A stretch of 64,000 nucleotides of DNA from Candidatus Sericytochromatia bacterium S15B-MN24 CBMW_12 (GTDB lineage Bacteria; Cyanobacteriota; Sericytochromatia; S15B-MN24; UBA4093). The stretch lies in assembly GCA_002083825.1 (NCBI GenBank), contig DAZV01000051.1:46627-110626 (forward strand), given 5' to 3'. The position numbers and the translations under genes were made by a program. Positions 1 to 8,336 of the stretch are shown piece after piece; the first letter of the stretch is position 1; each line of letters begins with the position of its first letter. The notes under the pieces were generated by a model, which was given only the letters and a program-made list of their open reading frames with translations, was not told where the DNA came from and ran no database searches.

Positions 1-49
1 AAGTGACGGTGGAGGTTCCGACCTTGATGACCAGGCGGCGCGAGGTCAT
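1..49 (-). CDS. proB: Glutamate 5-kinase, N-terminus only (runs off the window)
   Basis: The 16 codons left on the minus strand read MTSRRLVIKVGTSTVT. The VIKVGTS core is the phosphate-binding start of the amino-acid kinase fold as found in ProB, which phosphorylates glutamate in the first step of proline synthesis. The ATG overlaps the obg stop codon as ATGA, so the two are translationally coupled. An obg-proB order is known in other bacteria. The assignment rests on 16 residues, so another amino-acid kinase is possible. Confidence 0.72.
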   Translation of the reverse strand, partial: MTSRRLVIKVGTSTVT

Positions 50-1311
50 TCGACGTAGGTGAACTCCAGCGACCCCACCTTGACGGTGTCTCCGTCCTTG
101 ACGCCCCGAGCCTTGAGAGCGTCGTAGACGCCCAGCTTGGACAGGGTGCGTTCGAGACGATGGAGAGACTCCGGGTCGTCCGGGTCGAGGTGTTCGATCA
201 TGCGTTCGATCCGGGACCCGGTGACGACCCAGACGCGGTCCTGGCGGGTGAGTTCGAAGGGTTTGACCGGTGCGGCCGCTTCCGGAACGGTGGGGATGAA
301 GGACGGCGGCGGCGGGAGCTGGGAGATCCGGTGTTGGACGTAGTTGAGAAGCTCCTTGAGCCCCTCGCGGGTGGCCGCGGAGATGGGGAAAACCGCGAAG
401 CCTTGGTTTTCGAGTTCAAGGCGGGTGCGTTCCAGGTTTTCCTGGGCACTGGGCAGGTCGATTTTGTTGAGAACGGCGACCATGGGACGGGTAGCCAGTT
501 CGGGTGAGTAGGAATGGAGTTCGGAGTTGATGATGTTCCAGTCCTGGAGGGGGTCCCGCTCCTCGGGTCCTCCGGAGAGATCCAGGACGTGCAGCAGGAG
601 GCGGGTGCGCTCGACGTGTCGGAGGAACTCGTGACCGAGTCCGGCACCGGAGTGAGCTCCCTCGATGAGGCCGGGGATATCGGCCACGACCACGGTATCC
701 TCGCCCAGTTTGACGACTCCGAGTTGGGGTTCGAGGGTGGTGAAGGGGTAATCGGCGATCTTGGGCTTGGCGGCCGAGATGACCGAGATGAGGGTGGACT
801 TGCCCGCGTTGGGGAAACCGACGAGTCCGACGTCGGCGAGAAGCTTGAGTTCCAGGCGCAAGTTGAATTGGACACCGAGCGTTCCGCGTTCGGCGGTGGT
901 GGGGGCGCGGTTGGTGGGAGAGGCGAAGCGGGCGTTGCCGCGGCCTCCCTTTCCGCCGGGGGCGGCGAGATAACGCTCGCCTTCTTGGCTGAGATCCGCG
1001 AGGATGTGGCCCGAGTCGGCGTCGTAGACCACGGTTCCGACGGGAACCCTGACGATGACGTCCTTGGCACCCTTGCCGTGACGGTTCTTGGCGGTGCCGC
1101 CGGCACCGGCTTCGGCCTCGAATTCCTTCTTGAAGCGGAAGTCGAGAAGGGTTGAGAGATCATGGGTGGCTTCGATGAGAACCGAGCCTCCGTGACCTCC
1201 ATCTCCGCCGGAAGGGCCGCCGTAGGCGACGTACTTCTCGCGGTGGAACTGGACGGCGCCGTCGCCGCCGTCTCCTGATTTGACCTTAATATTGGCGCGA
1301 TCGATAAACAT
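46..1311 (-). CDS. obg: GTPase Obg/CgtA
   Basis: Obg is an essential GTPase that binds the 50S ribosomal subunit and links ribosome assembly to stress. The 421-residue product starts MFIDRANIKVKSGDGGDG, the typical glycine-rich Obg fold (about residues 1-158). The G domain follows, with P-loop GFPNAGKST, switch II DIPGLIEGA and NKID. The C-terminal OCT domain ends FTYVE. The reading frame stays open upstream, but the family N-terminus fixes the ATG at 1311. No Shine-Dalgarno precedes it; a sigma-70-like promoter sits immediately upstream, suggesting leaderless translation. The stop overlaps the proB start. Confidence 0.97.
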   Translation of the reverse strand: MFIDRANIKVKSGDGGDGAVQFHREKYVAYGGPSGGDGGHGGSVLIEATHDLSTLLDFRFKKEFEAEAGAGGTAKNRHGKGAKDVIVRVPVGTVVYDADSGHILADLSQEGERYLAAPGGKGGRGNARFASPTNRAPTTAERGTLGVQFNLRLELKLLADVGLVGFPNAGKSTLISVISAAKPKIADYPFTTLEPQLGVVKLGEDTVVVADIPGLIEGAHSGAGLGHEFLRHVERTRLLLHVLDLSGGPEERDPLQDWNIINSELHSYSPELATRPMVAVLNKIDLPSAQENLERTRLELENQGFAVFPISAATREGLKELLNYVQHRISQLPPPPSFIPTVPEAAAPVKPFELTRQDRVWVVTGSRIERMIEHLDPDDPESLHRLERTLSKLGVYDALKARGVKDGDTVKVGSLEFTYVE

Positions 1312-1320
1312 AATATAAAC

Positions 1321-1350
1321 AGTGTAAGGCCTGGCGCTCCGCCCCGTCAA
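1321..1350 (-). promoter_or_regulatory. Sigma-70-like promoter of obg, leaderless geometry
   Basis: On the minus strand TTGACG (1350-1345) and TACACT (1326-1321) are separated by 18 nt. Only 9 nt lie between the -10 box and the obg ATG, so transcription should begin within a few bases of the start codon. Boxes were found by eye. Confidence 0.6.
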
Positions 1351-1462
1351 CGAGAGAGCATGCATTGACGCCCGGCGATCCCGCGCTAGCATGGGCATGA
1401 GATCCCGTCGCAGCAAGCAATCAAGCCATGATTCGCCTGCACCTTGCGATCGGAGGTTGGGG

Positions 1463-2092
1463 ATGGCTGAGATCCGGCTTTTCGCGCTCCTGGCGGTCAT
1501 GATCCCGGTTTTGGCGGGGATGCCTGGGTCGGGAGCGGCCTCGGCCCAGGGCGAATCGGACGGCGTTCCCATGCAGGCCTATGGTCGAATCATCCCGGCG
1601 GGGCCGGTGTTGAGGTTCGACACGACCGAAGGGACGTTCCGGGTCATGCTCTTCGGCGCGCATGCCCCGCGCCTGGTGCGAGCCTTCCTGGAGAGCGTCT
1701 CCGCGGGGGCGTTTCGGCAGGAGGGATTCTGGCTGGCTCGCGCCGAGGGGATTCAACTCGGCTCTCCGATGACCGACGTCTCGGACGGCGGATCCCGGGA
1801 TGTTCGTTCGGGCTCGCCCGGGTCGCGCCCCTTGCGCGACAGTGCGAGCATTCCCTTCCTCGCGACCATGGGAGCCCACGGTTTCGACGGCACGAGTCTG
1901 AGGCCGATCGCTGGGAGCGTCATGGTCGATTCTCGCTTCATCGTGGGCGGGCAGTTGCTGAGAAGGGAGTACTTCGTGGCGCGCGGGGCGGGGTTCCGGC
2001 GCGGGGAGGTGATCGGGCACGTGATCTCGGGGATGGCCACCGTGCGGCGCCTGGATTCCCGGGACGGCATCCTGGCGGTCAGGGTCGAGTGA
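1463..2092 (+). CDS. Secreted, degenerate cyclophilin-like protein
   Basis: The 209-residue product has a signal peptide (hydrophobic LFALLAVMIPVLAG, likely cleaved after ASA). It then shows a cyclophilin-type beta-barrel outline: RFDTTEGTFRVMLFGAHAP resembles the family's first strands, and the C-terminal GEVIGHVISGMATVRRLDS matches the usual FGQVVKGLDVV strand. The catalytic stretch FHRVIPGF...QGGD is replaced by FWLARAEGIQLGS, so the key Arg is absent and isomerase activity is doubtful. The start at 1463 is chosen for its GGAGG with 6-nt spacing and for the signal peptide; the frame is open upstream to 1391. It is transcribed divergently from obg. Confidence 0.75.
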   Translation: MAEIRLFALLAVMIPVLAGMPGSGAASAQGESDGVPMQAYGRIIPAGPVLRFDTTEGTFRVMLFGAHAPRLVRAFLESVSAGAFRQEGFWLARAEGIQLGSPMTDVSDGGSRDVRSGSPGSRPLRDSASIPFLATMGAHGFDGTSLRPIAGSVMVDSRFIVGGQLLRREYFVARGAGFRRGEVIGHVISGMATVRRLDSRDGILAVRVE

Positions 2093-2132
2093 ATTGGCTC
2101 CAAGATCCGCCAGAGGGCCATCGGGGGCGTGT

Positions 2133-3626
2133 TCAGGGAAGCGCGACGGTACCGCCGAACAGGCTGGAGCCGGGGCGAACGTCCATTTTCCATGGCCGCT
2201 CCTGCTCCGAGTTAAGCAGGTAGTAGGCGGTTCCCCAGCGGCGCGAGGGGCCGGTAACGTTTGCTGGTTTGGCTATCGGTCGGGGCTGGATGCCTGTGAG
2301 CTTGATGCTGCCGTAAGTCCCGCGAAGATTGATCTCGGGAGCATAGGAATAGCGGGGATCCGTGGTCAGCCCCAGCCCGAAGATGGCGTTGGCGAGGGTC
2401 CAGTCCGAGAAGACGTCCTCGAAGGTGGCTCCGCGGGGCAGCAAGGCTTGGGTCACGCCCGAGACGCCCACCTGGGGGGACTTGATGACGTCGCGAATCA
2501 TCGCTTCGGAGAAGCGATCGTAGAGGTAGCGCGAGAAGAGGTAGCTGAGGCCGTAGGAGAAGCCGCGCGGATTGTCTGACCAGTCCGTGAGGGAGTACTT
2601 CTCGGGGTTCGCCTGGAAGAAGGCGATGTCCTTGGCTATCTCGTCGTTGCCGTTTCGCAGGCCCCAGCCGCAGAGGTCCATGGCGAGCATGGCGAGGGCC
2701 TCGTCCAGCCAGGTTTCCTCGGGTGCGTTGCGGTTGGGGAGGAGGACTTTCTGGTTGTAGATGACCAGGTGGGTGAACTCGTGAGCCAGGGTGCCGTAGG
2801 TGGTCCAGGCCTTCTGCTTGAAGATCTGGTCGGTCAGGAAGATGACTTCTTTTTCGTTGGAGTGATCCCGAACGTTGCCTTGGCTGGCGATCCGGGCGTG
2901 GAGGTCGCGGCTCCAGAAGTAGCCCATCAGGCCTGCATCCTTGCCGAAGTTGTCGACCGCGGGGGAGATGACGATGTAGACGCGGCGATCGCCGTCGATG
3001 CCCGGATCGGGGCTTGCGCCGAAGACCTGGGTCACGCGGGGGTAGATGATGGACTCGAAGGCCGCAGCCAGCTCTCCCAATTTCGAGCTGAGGTTCGGAT
3101 CGGCGTGGAGGGAGCTTGCGGTATCGACGAAGAAGTAGGCATTTTCCGTGGGGGGGATGACCAGCTTGGCTTGTTGCGGCTTGTCACCCGTCCACTGAGA
3201 ATTGCCGATGTTGACCCAGAAGGGTCGGGTTTCGTCTTTTTTCGGGGGCGGTGAGACCTCTTGGAGGCGGCGCTGCGGCTCGGCGACGGTCTCGGCGGCC
3301 AGGGCCCGGGAGGACTCTCGAAAACGGCTGTGGGCGTCTCCACGGGGGCCTGGAAGGGCGTCAGGGTCGGTGGCGGGCAGTACCTGGAGGCGGAAGCTCT
3401 CTTCGCGCAGGGCCGTGGGGCCGGCGGAGAGGGCGAAAAGCAGCTTGCGGGCGCTACCGAGATTGAGTAGCCCGCTGGACTGGGGCCCCACGATGAACTG
3501 ACGGACGCGCCCATCGACCCCTTGCCGGAGGTCGATCTCGGAGGAAGTCGTGGGGGGGAAAAGGTTGCACCCCGTCAAGACAGCCAGCATGAGGGCCATC
3601 GACAGGGGTCCGAGCCGTCGCACCAT
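2133..3626 (-). CDS. M30 (hyicolysin)-like metalloprotease lipoprotein
   Basis: The N-terminus has a lipoprotein signal with lipobox LTGC, so the protein should be membrane-anchored outside the cytoplasm. About residue 283 it carries HEFTH followed by ETWLDEALAM, the zinc-binding HExxH plus downstream Glu arrangement of gluzincins of the M30 type. DRRVYIVISP and GYFWSRD upstream also recall M30 proteins. The product is about 497 residues. The ATG at 3626 has a GAGGGGGG stretch about 6 nt upstream; an ATG two codons earlier abuts that stretch. The substrate is unknown. Confidence 0.78.
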   Translation of the reverse strand: MVRRLGPLSMALMLAVLTGCNLFPPTTSSEIDLRQGVDGRVRQFIVGPQSSGLLNLGSARKLLFALSAGPTALREESFRLQVLPATDPDALPGPRGDAHSRFRESSRALAAETVAEPQRRLQEVSPPPKKDETRPFWVNIGNSQWTGDKPQQAKLVIPPTENAYFFVDTASSLHADPNLSSKLGELAAAFESIIYPRVTQVFGASPDPGIDGDRRVYIVISPAVDNFGKDAGLMGYFWSRDLHARIASQGNVRDHSNEKEVIFLTDQIFKQKAWTTYGTLAHEFTHLVIYNQKVLLPNRNAPEETWLDEALAMLAMDLCGWGLRNGNDEIAKDIAFFQANPEKYSLTDWSDNPRGFSYGLSYLFSRYLYDRFSEAMIRDVIKSPQVGVSGVTQALLPRGATFEDVFSDWTLANAIFGLGLTTDPRYSYAPEINLRGTYGSIKLTGIQPRPIAKPANVTGPSRRWGTAYYLLNSEQERPWKMDVRPGSSLFGGTVALP

Positions 3627-3632
3627 GGCCAT

Positions 3633-3880
3633 CCCCCCTCACGTCCGCGTCCTAAGGCCATCGCCGACGTCAAGCGCCGAACCCGTCGCGGTTCAAGTCC
3701 AGCCACAATCCGGAAGACGACCTGACACTACCCTAGCGGGAAGGCTCAGGCTCGTCAACAGGCCCTTTAGGCAATATGCCCCGATTCCCGGTCATTCATC
3801 ACGAAGCTCCCAGCGGCCCCGAGGGGACACTGAGAGCAAGCGATGCGGGCGGAACCCGCCGCATGGAAACGGGGGTGCGG
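3633..3880. other. Intergenic gap without recognised feature
   Basis: This separates the protease gene from the zinc-ribbon gene; both are on the minus strand. No convincing ORF, hairpin with T-tract or RNA gene was seen. It should contain the protease promoter, but no clear box pair was found. Confidence 0.4.
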
Positions 3881-4111
3881 TCAGGAACTGACCGCGAAGG
3901 CCTTCTGGCTCAACGACGCCGTGGTCGCGTTGAACTTCAGGCTCATCGGCTGCCCGCAGCAAAGGGGCGCAATCCGGATGAAATCGTCCTTGCGAATGGC
4001 ATGCGCACAGCGCACGCAGATCAGCCCGCCGCTGTGAATTCGCATCGAGAACCCACAACACTGGGGAATATCACGTTTCTCACCGCAAAGGTGACAGGTC
4101 AGCTTTCTCAT
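3881..4111 (-). CDS. Small zinc-ribbon protein, function unknown
   Basis: The 76-residue protein begins MRKLTCHLCGEK and contains six cysteines arranged CHLC, CC, CVRC and CC (CCGQPM), consistent with one or two structural zinc sites. The start at 4111 is set by GAGGA about 8 nt upstream; the frame stays open further upstream without a ribosome site. A good promoter lies about 50-80 nt upstream. Such small ribbons often act as nucleic-acid or protein adaptors, but nothing here gives a role. Confidence 0.7.
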   Translation of the reverse strand: MRKLTCHLCGEKRDIPQCCGFSMRIHSGGLICVRCAHAIRKDDFIRIAPLCCGQPMSLKFNATTASLSQKAFAVSS

Positions 4112-4163
4112 CGTTCGTCCTCGTAAAGGGGGCGAACTCCGAATCGAATCGGAGCATGATTCC

Positions 4164-4192
4164 ACTCTATCAAGCCTCCGGCTAAAGGTCAA
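4164..4192 (-). promoter_or_regulatory. Sigma-70-like promoter of the zinc-ribbon gene
   Basis: Minus-strand TTGACC (4192-4187) and TAGAGT (4169-4164) have a 17-nt spacer. The predicted start site is about 45 nt upstream of the ATG at 4111. Confidence 0.5.
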
Positions 4193-4245
4193 GAGAAGGT
4201 AATCGAAAGTTTAAGGAAAAATTAAGCAGAATCAGCTAAAAAAAG

Positions 4246-4893
4246 TCATTTAGCCTGGATGGCAGCCAGGAGGTCACGGACCTCCGCATCCGCGGTCGCG
4301 ATCGCCTCAAACCGCTGGGCGGGCCCCTCCGCCCCGCTGAGATCGACGGCAGAACCCGCTAGGGTGGCCGCTCCGCGCACGACGTGCTCGAGCTCGGTAA
4401 TCTGAGCCTGAGACATGCCCTCCATGCGGCCGGTTCCCGCTGCCCTCAACAGGCCTTCCGCCACGAGGGTCGAGACGGCGCTCAGATCCATCACCGTCGA
4501 ATCACCCGAGGCCTTGACCAATCCGGAAAGTCGCAGGGACTTTCCGTTCTTACCCCTCACCGTGGCCCGGATGACCGAGACCCGCTCGGACGGCACTCCC
4601 CCGAGGCGGAAGTTACCGGAAGCGTCGCTTCGAGTGGTCGAATTGGCAACCGGAAGGCCCGCGAGCATGAAGGATTGAAGCTCGGCATGCTCCCCCACGG
4701 AGACCTCCCCGGGGAAATACGCCGAAGTCCGGTACCCCTCCAGGCCGCCGATGGCCGTGAGCTGCGCCTCCGGAACGCGGACCTGGCCCGAAACGGAAAC
4801 TCCCAGGAAGCCGAGAGAGCCGAAGAAATCCGCGCAACCGGAAAGAGCGACGGTGGCCGTTAGCAAGAGGGGAACGGCGAGCGAGATTCGCAT
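4246..4893 (-). CDS. Lipoprotein with carboxypeptidase-regulatory-like segment
   Basis: The 215-residue product has a lipoprotein signal ending in LSGC. A stretch around residues 60-125 (SDASGNFRLGGVP, then a charged strand) resembles the beta-sandwich of carboxypeptidase-regulatory-like domains, which are structural rather than enzymatic. The C-terminal third is helical and Ala-rich. GGAGG lies 8 nt before the ATG. It is upstream of the zinc-ribbon gene on the same strand, but that gene has its own promoter. Confidence 0.72.
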   Translation of the reverse strand: MRISLAVPLLLTATVALSGCADFFGSLGFLGVSVSGQVRVPEAQLTAIGGLEGYRTSAYFPGEVSVGEHAELQSFMLAGLPVANSTTRSDASGNFRLGGVPSERVSVIRATVRGKNGKSLRLSGLVKASGDSTVMDLSAVSTLVAEGLLRAAGTGRMEGMSQAQITELEHVVRGAATLAGSAVDLSGAEGPAQRFEAIATADAEVRDLLAAIQAK

Positions 4894-5246
4894 GGGGAAG
4901 ATCCTCCATCCCGAGGTTTAGCGAGGGCCAACGCGAAGCCTCGCGGGGAATCTCCATTCTAGCGCGCTGCCCGGCGTTTGCGCATGCCCGGGGAAAATTC
5001 TTCGAAAAGGGTCACCCTGACGGCGGCCGTAGCGATTGCTTCCATGAGGGGAATCCGAGGGGCGGGACCCGCAAGACTTAGCCGTTTGAACGGCGCAAAG
5101 GGCGTCATGGCGGGGATGCGAGGGCGATCGTTAACATTTGACGATTAAGTTATGTTTTGATTAACTGGAGCTAGCCAGAGCTTCGTCGCCAAGAGGCGAT
5201 CGCATGGCTTCATCGTCGCACTTCCCCGAGAAAGGATACGATCCCC
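4894..5246. other. Divergent intergenic region (353 bp)
   Basis: The gap separates the divergent starts of a lipoprotein (minus) and a secreted protein (plus). Its right part is AT-rich; TTGACG at 5138-5143 is followed 17 nt later by TTAACT, a possible plus-strand promoter. No RNA gene or ORF with a ribosome site was found. Confidence 0.4.
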
Positions 5247-6074
5247 ATGCAGAAACTCACGCGGCTGGTTCCCCTGGCGATAGCCTTGACGCTGGTGGCG
5301 GCCCCGGCGGCGATCGCGCCGGCCTTCGCCCAGGGCACTGCGAAGATGCAGCAAGAGCACGCCATGCGAGGTACCACCAGCACCGGCTACATGCTCAATC
5401 ATGCCTACCAGGAAGCAATTCATGCTCACGAAGCCGCCGCCCTGGGCATGAACGACATGGCCACGAACCACCTGGAAAACGTCAGGCTCACGGTGGCCAT
5501 GATCGATCCCCAGCAGAGCGGCATGAACGCGGGCTTGCAGCAGCAACTCGCCGCCATCCGGGAGAGCGTCTCGAACGTCGACTTGCCGGATGACCGCGCC
5601 AGAGCCACCCAGAACACCCAGCAGGTGGTCAGTCAGTTCGTGGCATTTTATGGCCGCATGCCGCAAGGCATCGGGGGCGGCGGCGGGGCGGCCCAAGCTG
5701 AGGTCTTGATGCCCACCGTCTTCGACCTGACGACCATGGCCACCTCGGAGGCCGCCCAGGTCCAGACTTCGGTCGTCTCGCGCGACTGGGCCGAGACCCA
5801 GATTCACGCCAAGGACGTGGTCAGTCACCTCGACAAGGCCATCAAAGCGGCCGAGAGCGGCACGCGTCGCCTCGACGCGGCGATCGTCAACGAGCTGAAG
5901 AGCGTACGCAAGGACGCCAACAACCTGATGACCCAGACGCGCAACAAGAACCAGCAAGCGAGCCAAACTGCCGGCAAGCTCGTCGGGCGCCTGGGCACCC
6001 TGACCCCCAAGATTGCCCGATCCATCGAGACGACGCAGGGCGGGGGCGCCGGCCAGCAGATGCCGAGGCGATAG
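5247..6074 (+). CDS. Secreted helical protein, function unknown
   Basis: The 275-residue product has a Sec signal peptide (LVPLAIALTLVAAPAAIAPAFA, cleavage likely after AFA). The mature part is rich in Ala, Gln, His and Met and looks mostly helical. A short Gly-run (GIGGGGGAAQ) separates two helical halves, and His/Met-rich spots occur near the N-terminus (EHAM, HAHE). It ends in a Gly/Gln-rich basic tail. I do not recognise the family. A GAAAGGA site precedes the ATG and the gene is monocistronic. Confidence 0.72.
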   Translation: MQKLTRLVPLAIALTLVAAPAAIAPAFAQGTAKMQQEHAMRGTTSTGYMLNHAYQEAIHAHEAAALGMNDMATNHLENVRLTVAMIDPQQSGMNAGLQQQLAAIRESVSNVDLPDDRARATQNTQQVVSQFVAFYGRMPQGIGGGGGAAQAEVLMPTVFDLTTMATSEAAQVQTSVVSRDWAETQIHAKDVVSHLDKAIKAAESGTRRLDAAIVNELKSVRKDANNLMTQTRNKNQQASQTAGKLVGRLGTLTPKIARSIETTQGGGAGQQMPRR

Positions 6075-6149
6075 CACCGTCGGCACGGCGACAGCAGCCC
6101 TCCCATGGCGGCGCGACCCACGGGTCGCGCCTTTTGCGCGTCTTTCCGC

Positions 6150-6178
6150 TTTACGGGCTTCCGGAAGCACCCTAGACT
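6150..6178 (+). promoter_or_regulatory. Putative polX promoter
   Basis: TTTACG (6150-6155), 17-nt spacer, TAGACT (6173-6178). The predicted start is about 25 nt upstream of the polX ATG. Confidence 0.45.
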
Positions 6179-6210
6179 GGAGGTTCAGATCGTAGAAGGG
6201 GGCCAACCCA

Positions 6211-7941
6211 ATGGAAAAGACAGCCGTCGCGCAGATCCTCGAGGAGATCGGTACCTACCTGGAGTTGCTGGGAGAGAATCCCTTCAAGGTGAAGGCCTTC
6301 ACCGGCGCCGCCCGGATCATCGAGACGCTCGAGGGAGACCTCGCCTCCCTGGTGGCTTCCGGCGAGATCAAGGGGATCAAGGGAATCGGCCCCGCCACCC
6401 GCGACGTGATCGCCGAGCTGGTGAGCCAAGGCCGCTCGTCCGTCCACCACGAGTTGAAGGCGGGAATCGCCCCAGGGCTGATCGAGATGCTGGAGATTTC
6501 CGGTCTGGGGCCCAAGAAAATCAAGGCGATTCACGAGGGGCTGGGAATCTCCAGCGTGGGCGAACTGGAATATGCCTGTCTCGAGAACCGTTTGGCGACG
6601 CTTGCGGGCTTCGGCGCCAAGACCCAGGAGAAGATACTCAAGGGGATCGCGCTGCGCAAGGCTTTTCGGGGTCGCCACCTCTACGTCGACGCCCTGCCTA
6701 GTGCCACACGCATCCTTTCGGAGCTGGAACGGCATCCCGACGTCATCCGGGTGGCGCTCGCAGGCTCGATGCGGCGCCGCATGGAAACCGTCAAGGACCT
6801 GGACTTCGTCGCGTCCTCCGCGCATGCCGAGCGCGTCATGGCCGATTTCGCGGCGCACGGCGACGTTGCCGAGGTCCTGGCTCACGGTCCGACCAAAAGC
6901 TCGATTCGGCTGTCCAACGGGCTTCAGGTCGACCTTCGCGTGGTCACGGACACCGAGTTCCCCTTCGCCCTGCACCACTTCACGGGCAGCAAGGATCACA
7001 ACGAGGCCATGCGTTCCCGTGCCAAGGGGCTCGGGCTGAAGATCAACGAGTACGGCTTGTTCCGGGGGGCGGAACTCATCTCCTGCCAGGACGAGCATGA
7101 CTTCTTCCGGGAACTGGGCCTCGACTTCATCCCGCCCGAACTGCGCGAGGGCCTCGACGAGATCTCCCAGGCCGAGCGGCATGGGCTTCCGGAGCTCGTC
7201 AAGGAAGCGGAAATCCAGGGGGTCTTCCATGTCCATACCACCTACTCGGACGGAACGGCGACCCTCGAGCGCATGGCCATGGAGGCTCAAGCTCTCGGCT
7301 ACAGCTACCTCGGCATCTCGGATCACTCGCAGGCGGCAACCTACGCGCATGGGCTGACCCGCGATCGGATCCGGGAGCAACACGCCGAGATAGACGCCCT
7401 CAATGCGAGGCTCGACGGCCTGAGAATCCTCAAGGGGATCGAGGCCGACATCCTCGCCGATGGCAGCGTCGACTACGACGACGCCACCCTCGAGGGCTTC
7501 GACTTCGTCATTGCGAGCATCCACTCGCGTTTCGGGATGGACCAGGCCCGGATGACCGAGCGGATGGTCACGGCCATCCGTCATCCCCGGGTGACGATGC
7601 TGGGGCACATGACGGGCCGGTTGCTGCTGGCGCGCGAGCCCTACGCGCTGGATCTCGAGACGATCTTCCGCGAAGCGGCGGCTCACGGGGTGATCATCGA
7701 GCTCAACGCCAACCCGCATCGCCTGGACATCGACTGGCGGCATCTGCGTCGTGCCCTGGCGCTGGGCGTGCGCATCTCGATCAACCCGGATGCGCATTCG
7801 GTCGATGGCTTGAAGGACGTGGGCATCGGCATCGGCATCGCTCGCAAGGGGGGAGCGGCCGCCACCCAGGTCTTCAACACCCAGAGCCTCGAGGACGTGC
7901 TGGCTCACCTTTCCCGTCGGCGCGCGCCCGCCTCGATTTGA
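6211..7941 (+). CDS. polX: DNA polymerase/3'-5' exonuclease PolX
   Basis: PolX is a family-X repair polymerase fused to a PHP phosphoesterase, acting in base-excision and end repair. The 576-residue length is usual. Residues about 1-95 form the helix-hairpin-helix 8-kDa region (IKGIKGIGPATRD, ISGLGPKKIKAI). The nucleotidyl-transferase centre follows with GSMRRRMETVKDLDFV (paired Asp) and a third Asp in QVDLRVV. The C-terminal PHP domain starts HVHTTYSDG and has GISDHS and later metal-binding His residues. All key residues appear present. A GGGGG site precedes the ATG. Confidence 0.95.
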   Translation: MEKTAVAQILEEIGTYLELLGENPFKVKAFTGAARIIETLEGDLASLVASGEIKGIKGIGPATRDVIAELVSQGRSSVHHELKAGIAPGLIEMLEISGLGPKKIKAIHEGLGISSVGELEYACLENRLATLAGFGAKTQEKILKGIALRKAFRGRHLYVDALPSATRILSELERHPDVIRVALAGSMRRRMETVKDLDFVASSAHAERVMADFAAHGDVAEVLAHGPTKSSIRLSNGLQVDLRVVTDTEFPFALHHFTGSKDHNEAMRSRAKGLGLKINEYGLFRGAELISCQDEHDFFRELGLDFIPPELREGLDEISQAERHGLPELVKEAEIQGVFHVHTTYSDGTATLERMAMEAQALGYSYLGISDHSQAATYAHGLTRDRIREQHAEIDALNARLDGLRILKGIEADILADGSVDYDDATLEGFDFVIASIHSRFGMDQARMTERMVTAIRHPRVTMLGHMTGRLLLAREPYALDLETIFREAAAHGVIIELNANPHRLDIDWRHLRRALALGVRISINPDAHSVDGLKDVGIGIGIARKGGAAATQVFNTQSLEDVLAHLSRRRAPASI

Positions 7942-7978
7942 AGGAGGCGCCCCGGTACTTTCAGCAACCCGCCTCACG

Positions 7979-8007
7979 TTGTGGGGGACGATTCTCCACG
8001 CTAACAT
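7979..8007 (+). promoter_or_regulatory. Putative promoter of the small acidic protein gene
   Basis: TTGTGG (7979-7984), 17-nt spacer, TAACAT (8002-8007). It lies about 45 nt upstream of the ATG at 8052. Confidence 0.4.
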
Positions 8008-8051
8008 GACCCTGATTCAGCCCGAGACTGGCTTGAGGCGGAGGGGGGAAT

Positions 8052-8294
8052 ATGGAAGGCGTTGAGCGCAACGAAGCGGAAAAGTCCGAGCAGGAAAAGG
8101 ACTTTCTGAAACGGTCCTTGCTCGATCAATCGACGGTCGAGAAGGAGGTCGGCGGAGACGAGGAACTCACCAGCGGGATCCCCTATGAGACCAACGCGGG
8201 GGAAGGGGCGGAGACCGTGATGGATCGCGAGCTCCGCGCCGATGGGCCCGCCGACGAACGCGGGTATCGCCGTCTGGACGAACCGAGCAAATGA
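8052..8294 (+). CDS. Small acidic hydrophilic protein, function unknown
   Basis: The 80-residue product is almost entirely Glu, Asp, Lys and Arg with no hydrophobic core, so it is probably disordered. It has no signal peptide or recognisable motif. Reality is supported by a strong GGAGG site 7 nt before the ATG, a plausible promoter upstream, and a strong hairpin directly after the stop codon. A stress or chaperone-like role would be speculation. Confidence 0.65.
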   Translation: MEGVERNEAEKSEQEKDFLKRSLLDQSTVEKEVGGDEELTSGIPYETNAGEGAETVMDRELRADGPADERGYRRLDEPSK

Positions 8295-8296
8295 AG

Positions 8297-8330
8297 CGAG
8301 GCCCTCCCCGAACGGGGAGGGCCTCGTGTT
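8297..8330 (+). terminator. Bidirectional terminator hairpin
   Basis: A perfect 14-bp inverted repeat (arms 8297-8310 and 8313-8326) with a 2-nt centre lies between two converging genes. The T-tract is weak (TGTT), so it may mainly act as a bidirectional GC-rich stop. Confidence 0.75.
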
Positions 8331-8336
8331 ACTGGC

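Noticed and set aside
1312..1572. Upstream extension of the obg frame
   Set aside because: The extension is not Obg-like and lies upstream of the promoter; the family start is MFIDR.
3680..3720. tRNA T-arm-like GGTTCAAGTCC
   Set aside because: The flanks do not pair, and no acceptor, D or anticodon arm is present upstream.
6172..8007. 611-codon minus-strand frame opposite polX
   Set aside because: It is an antisense shadow of a strongly conserved gene, with no motif of its own.
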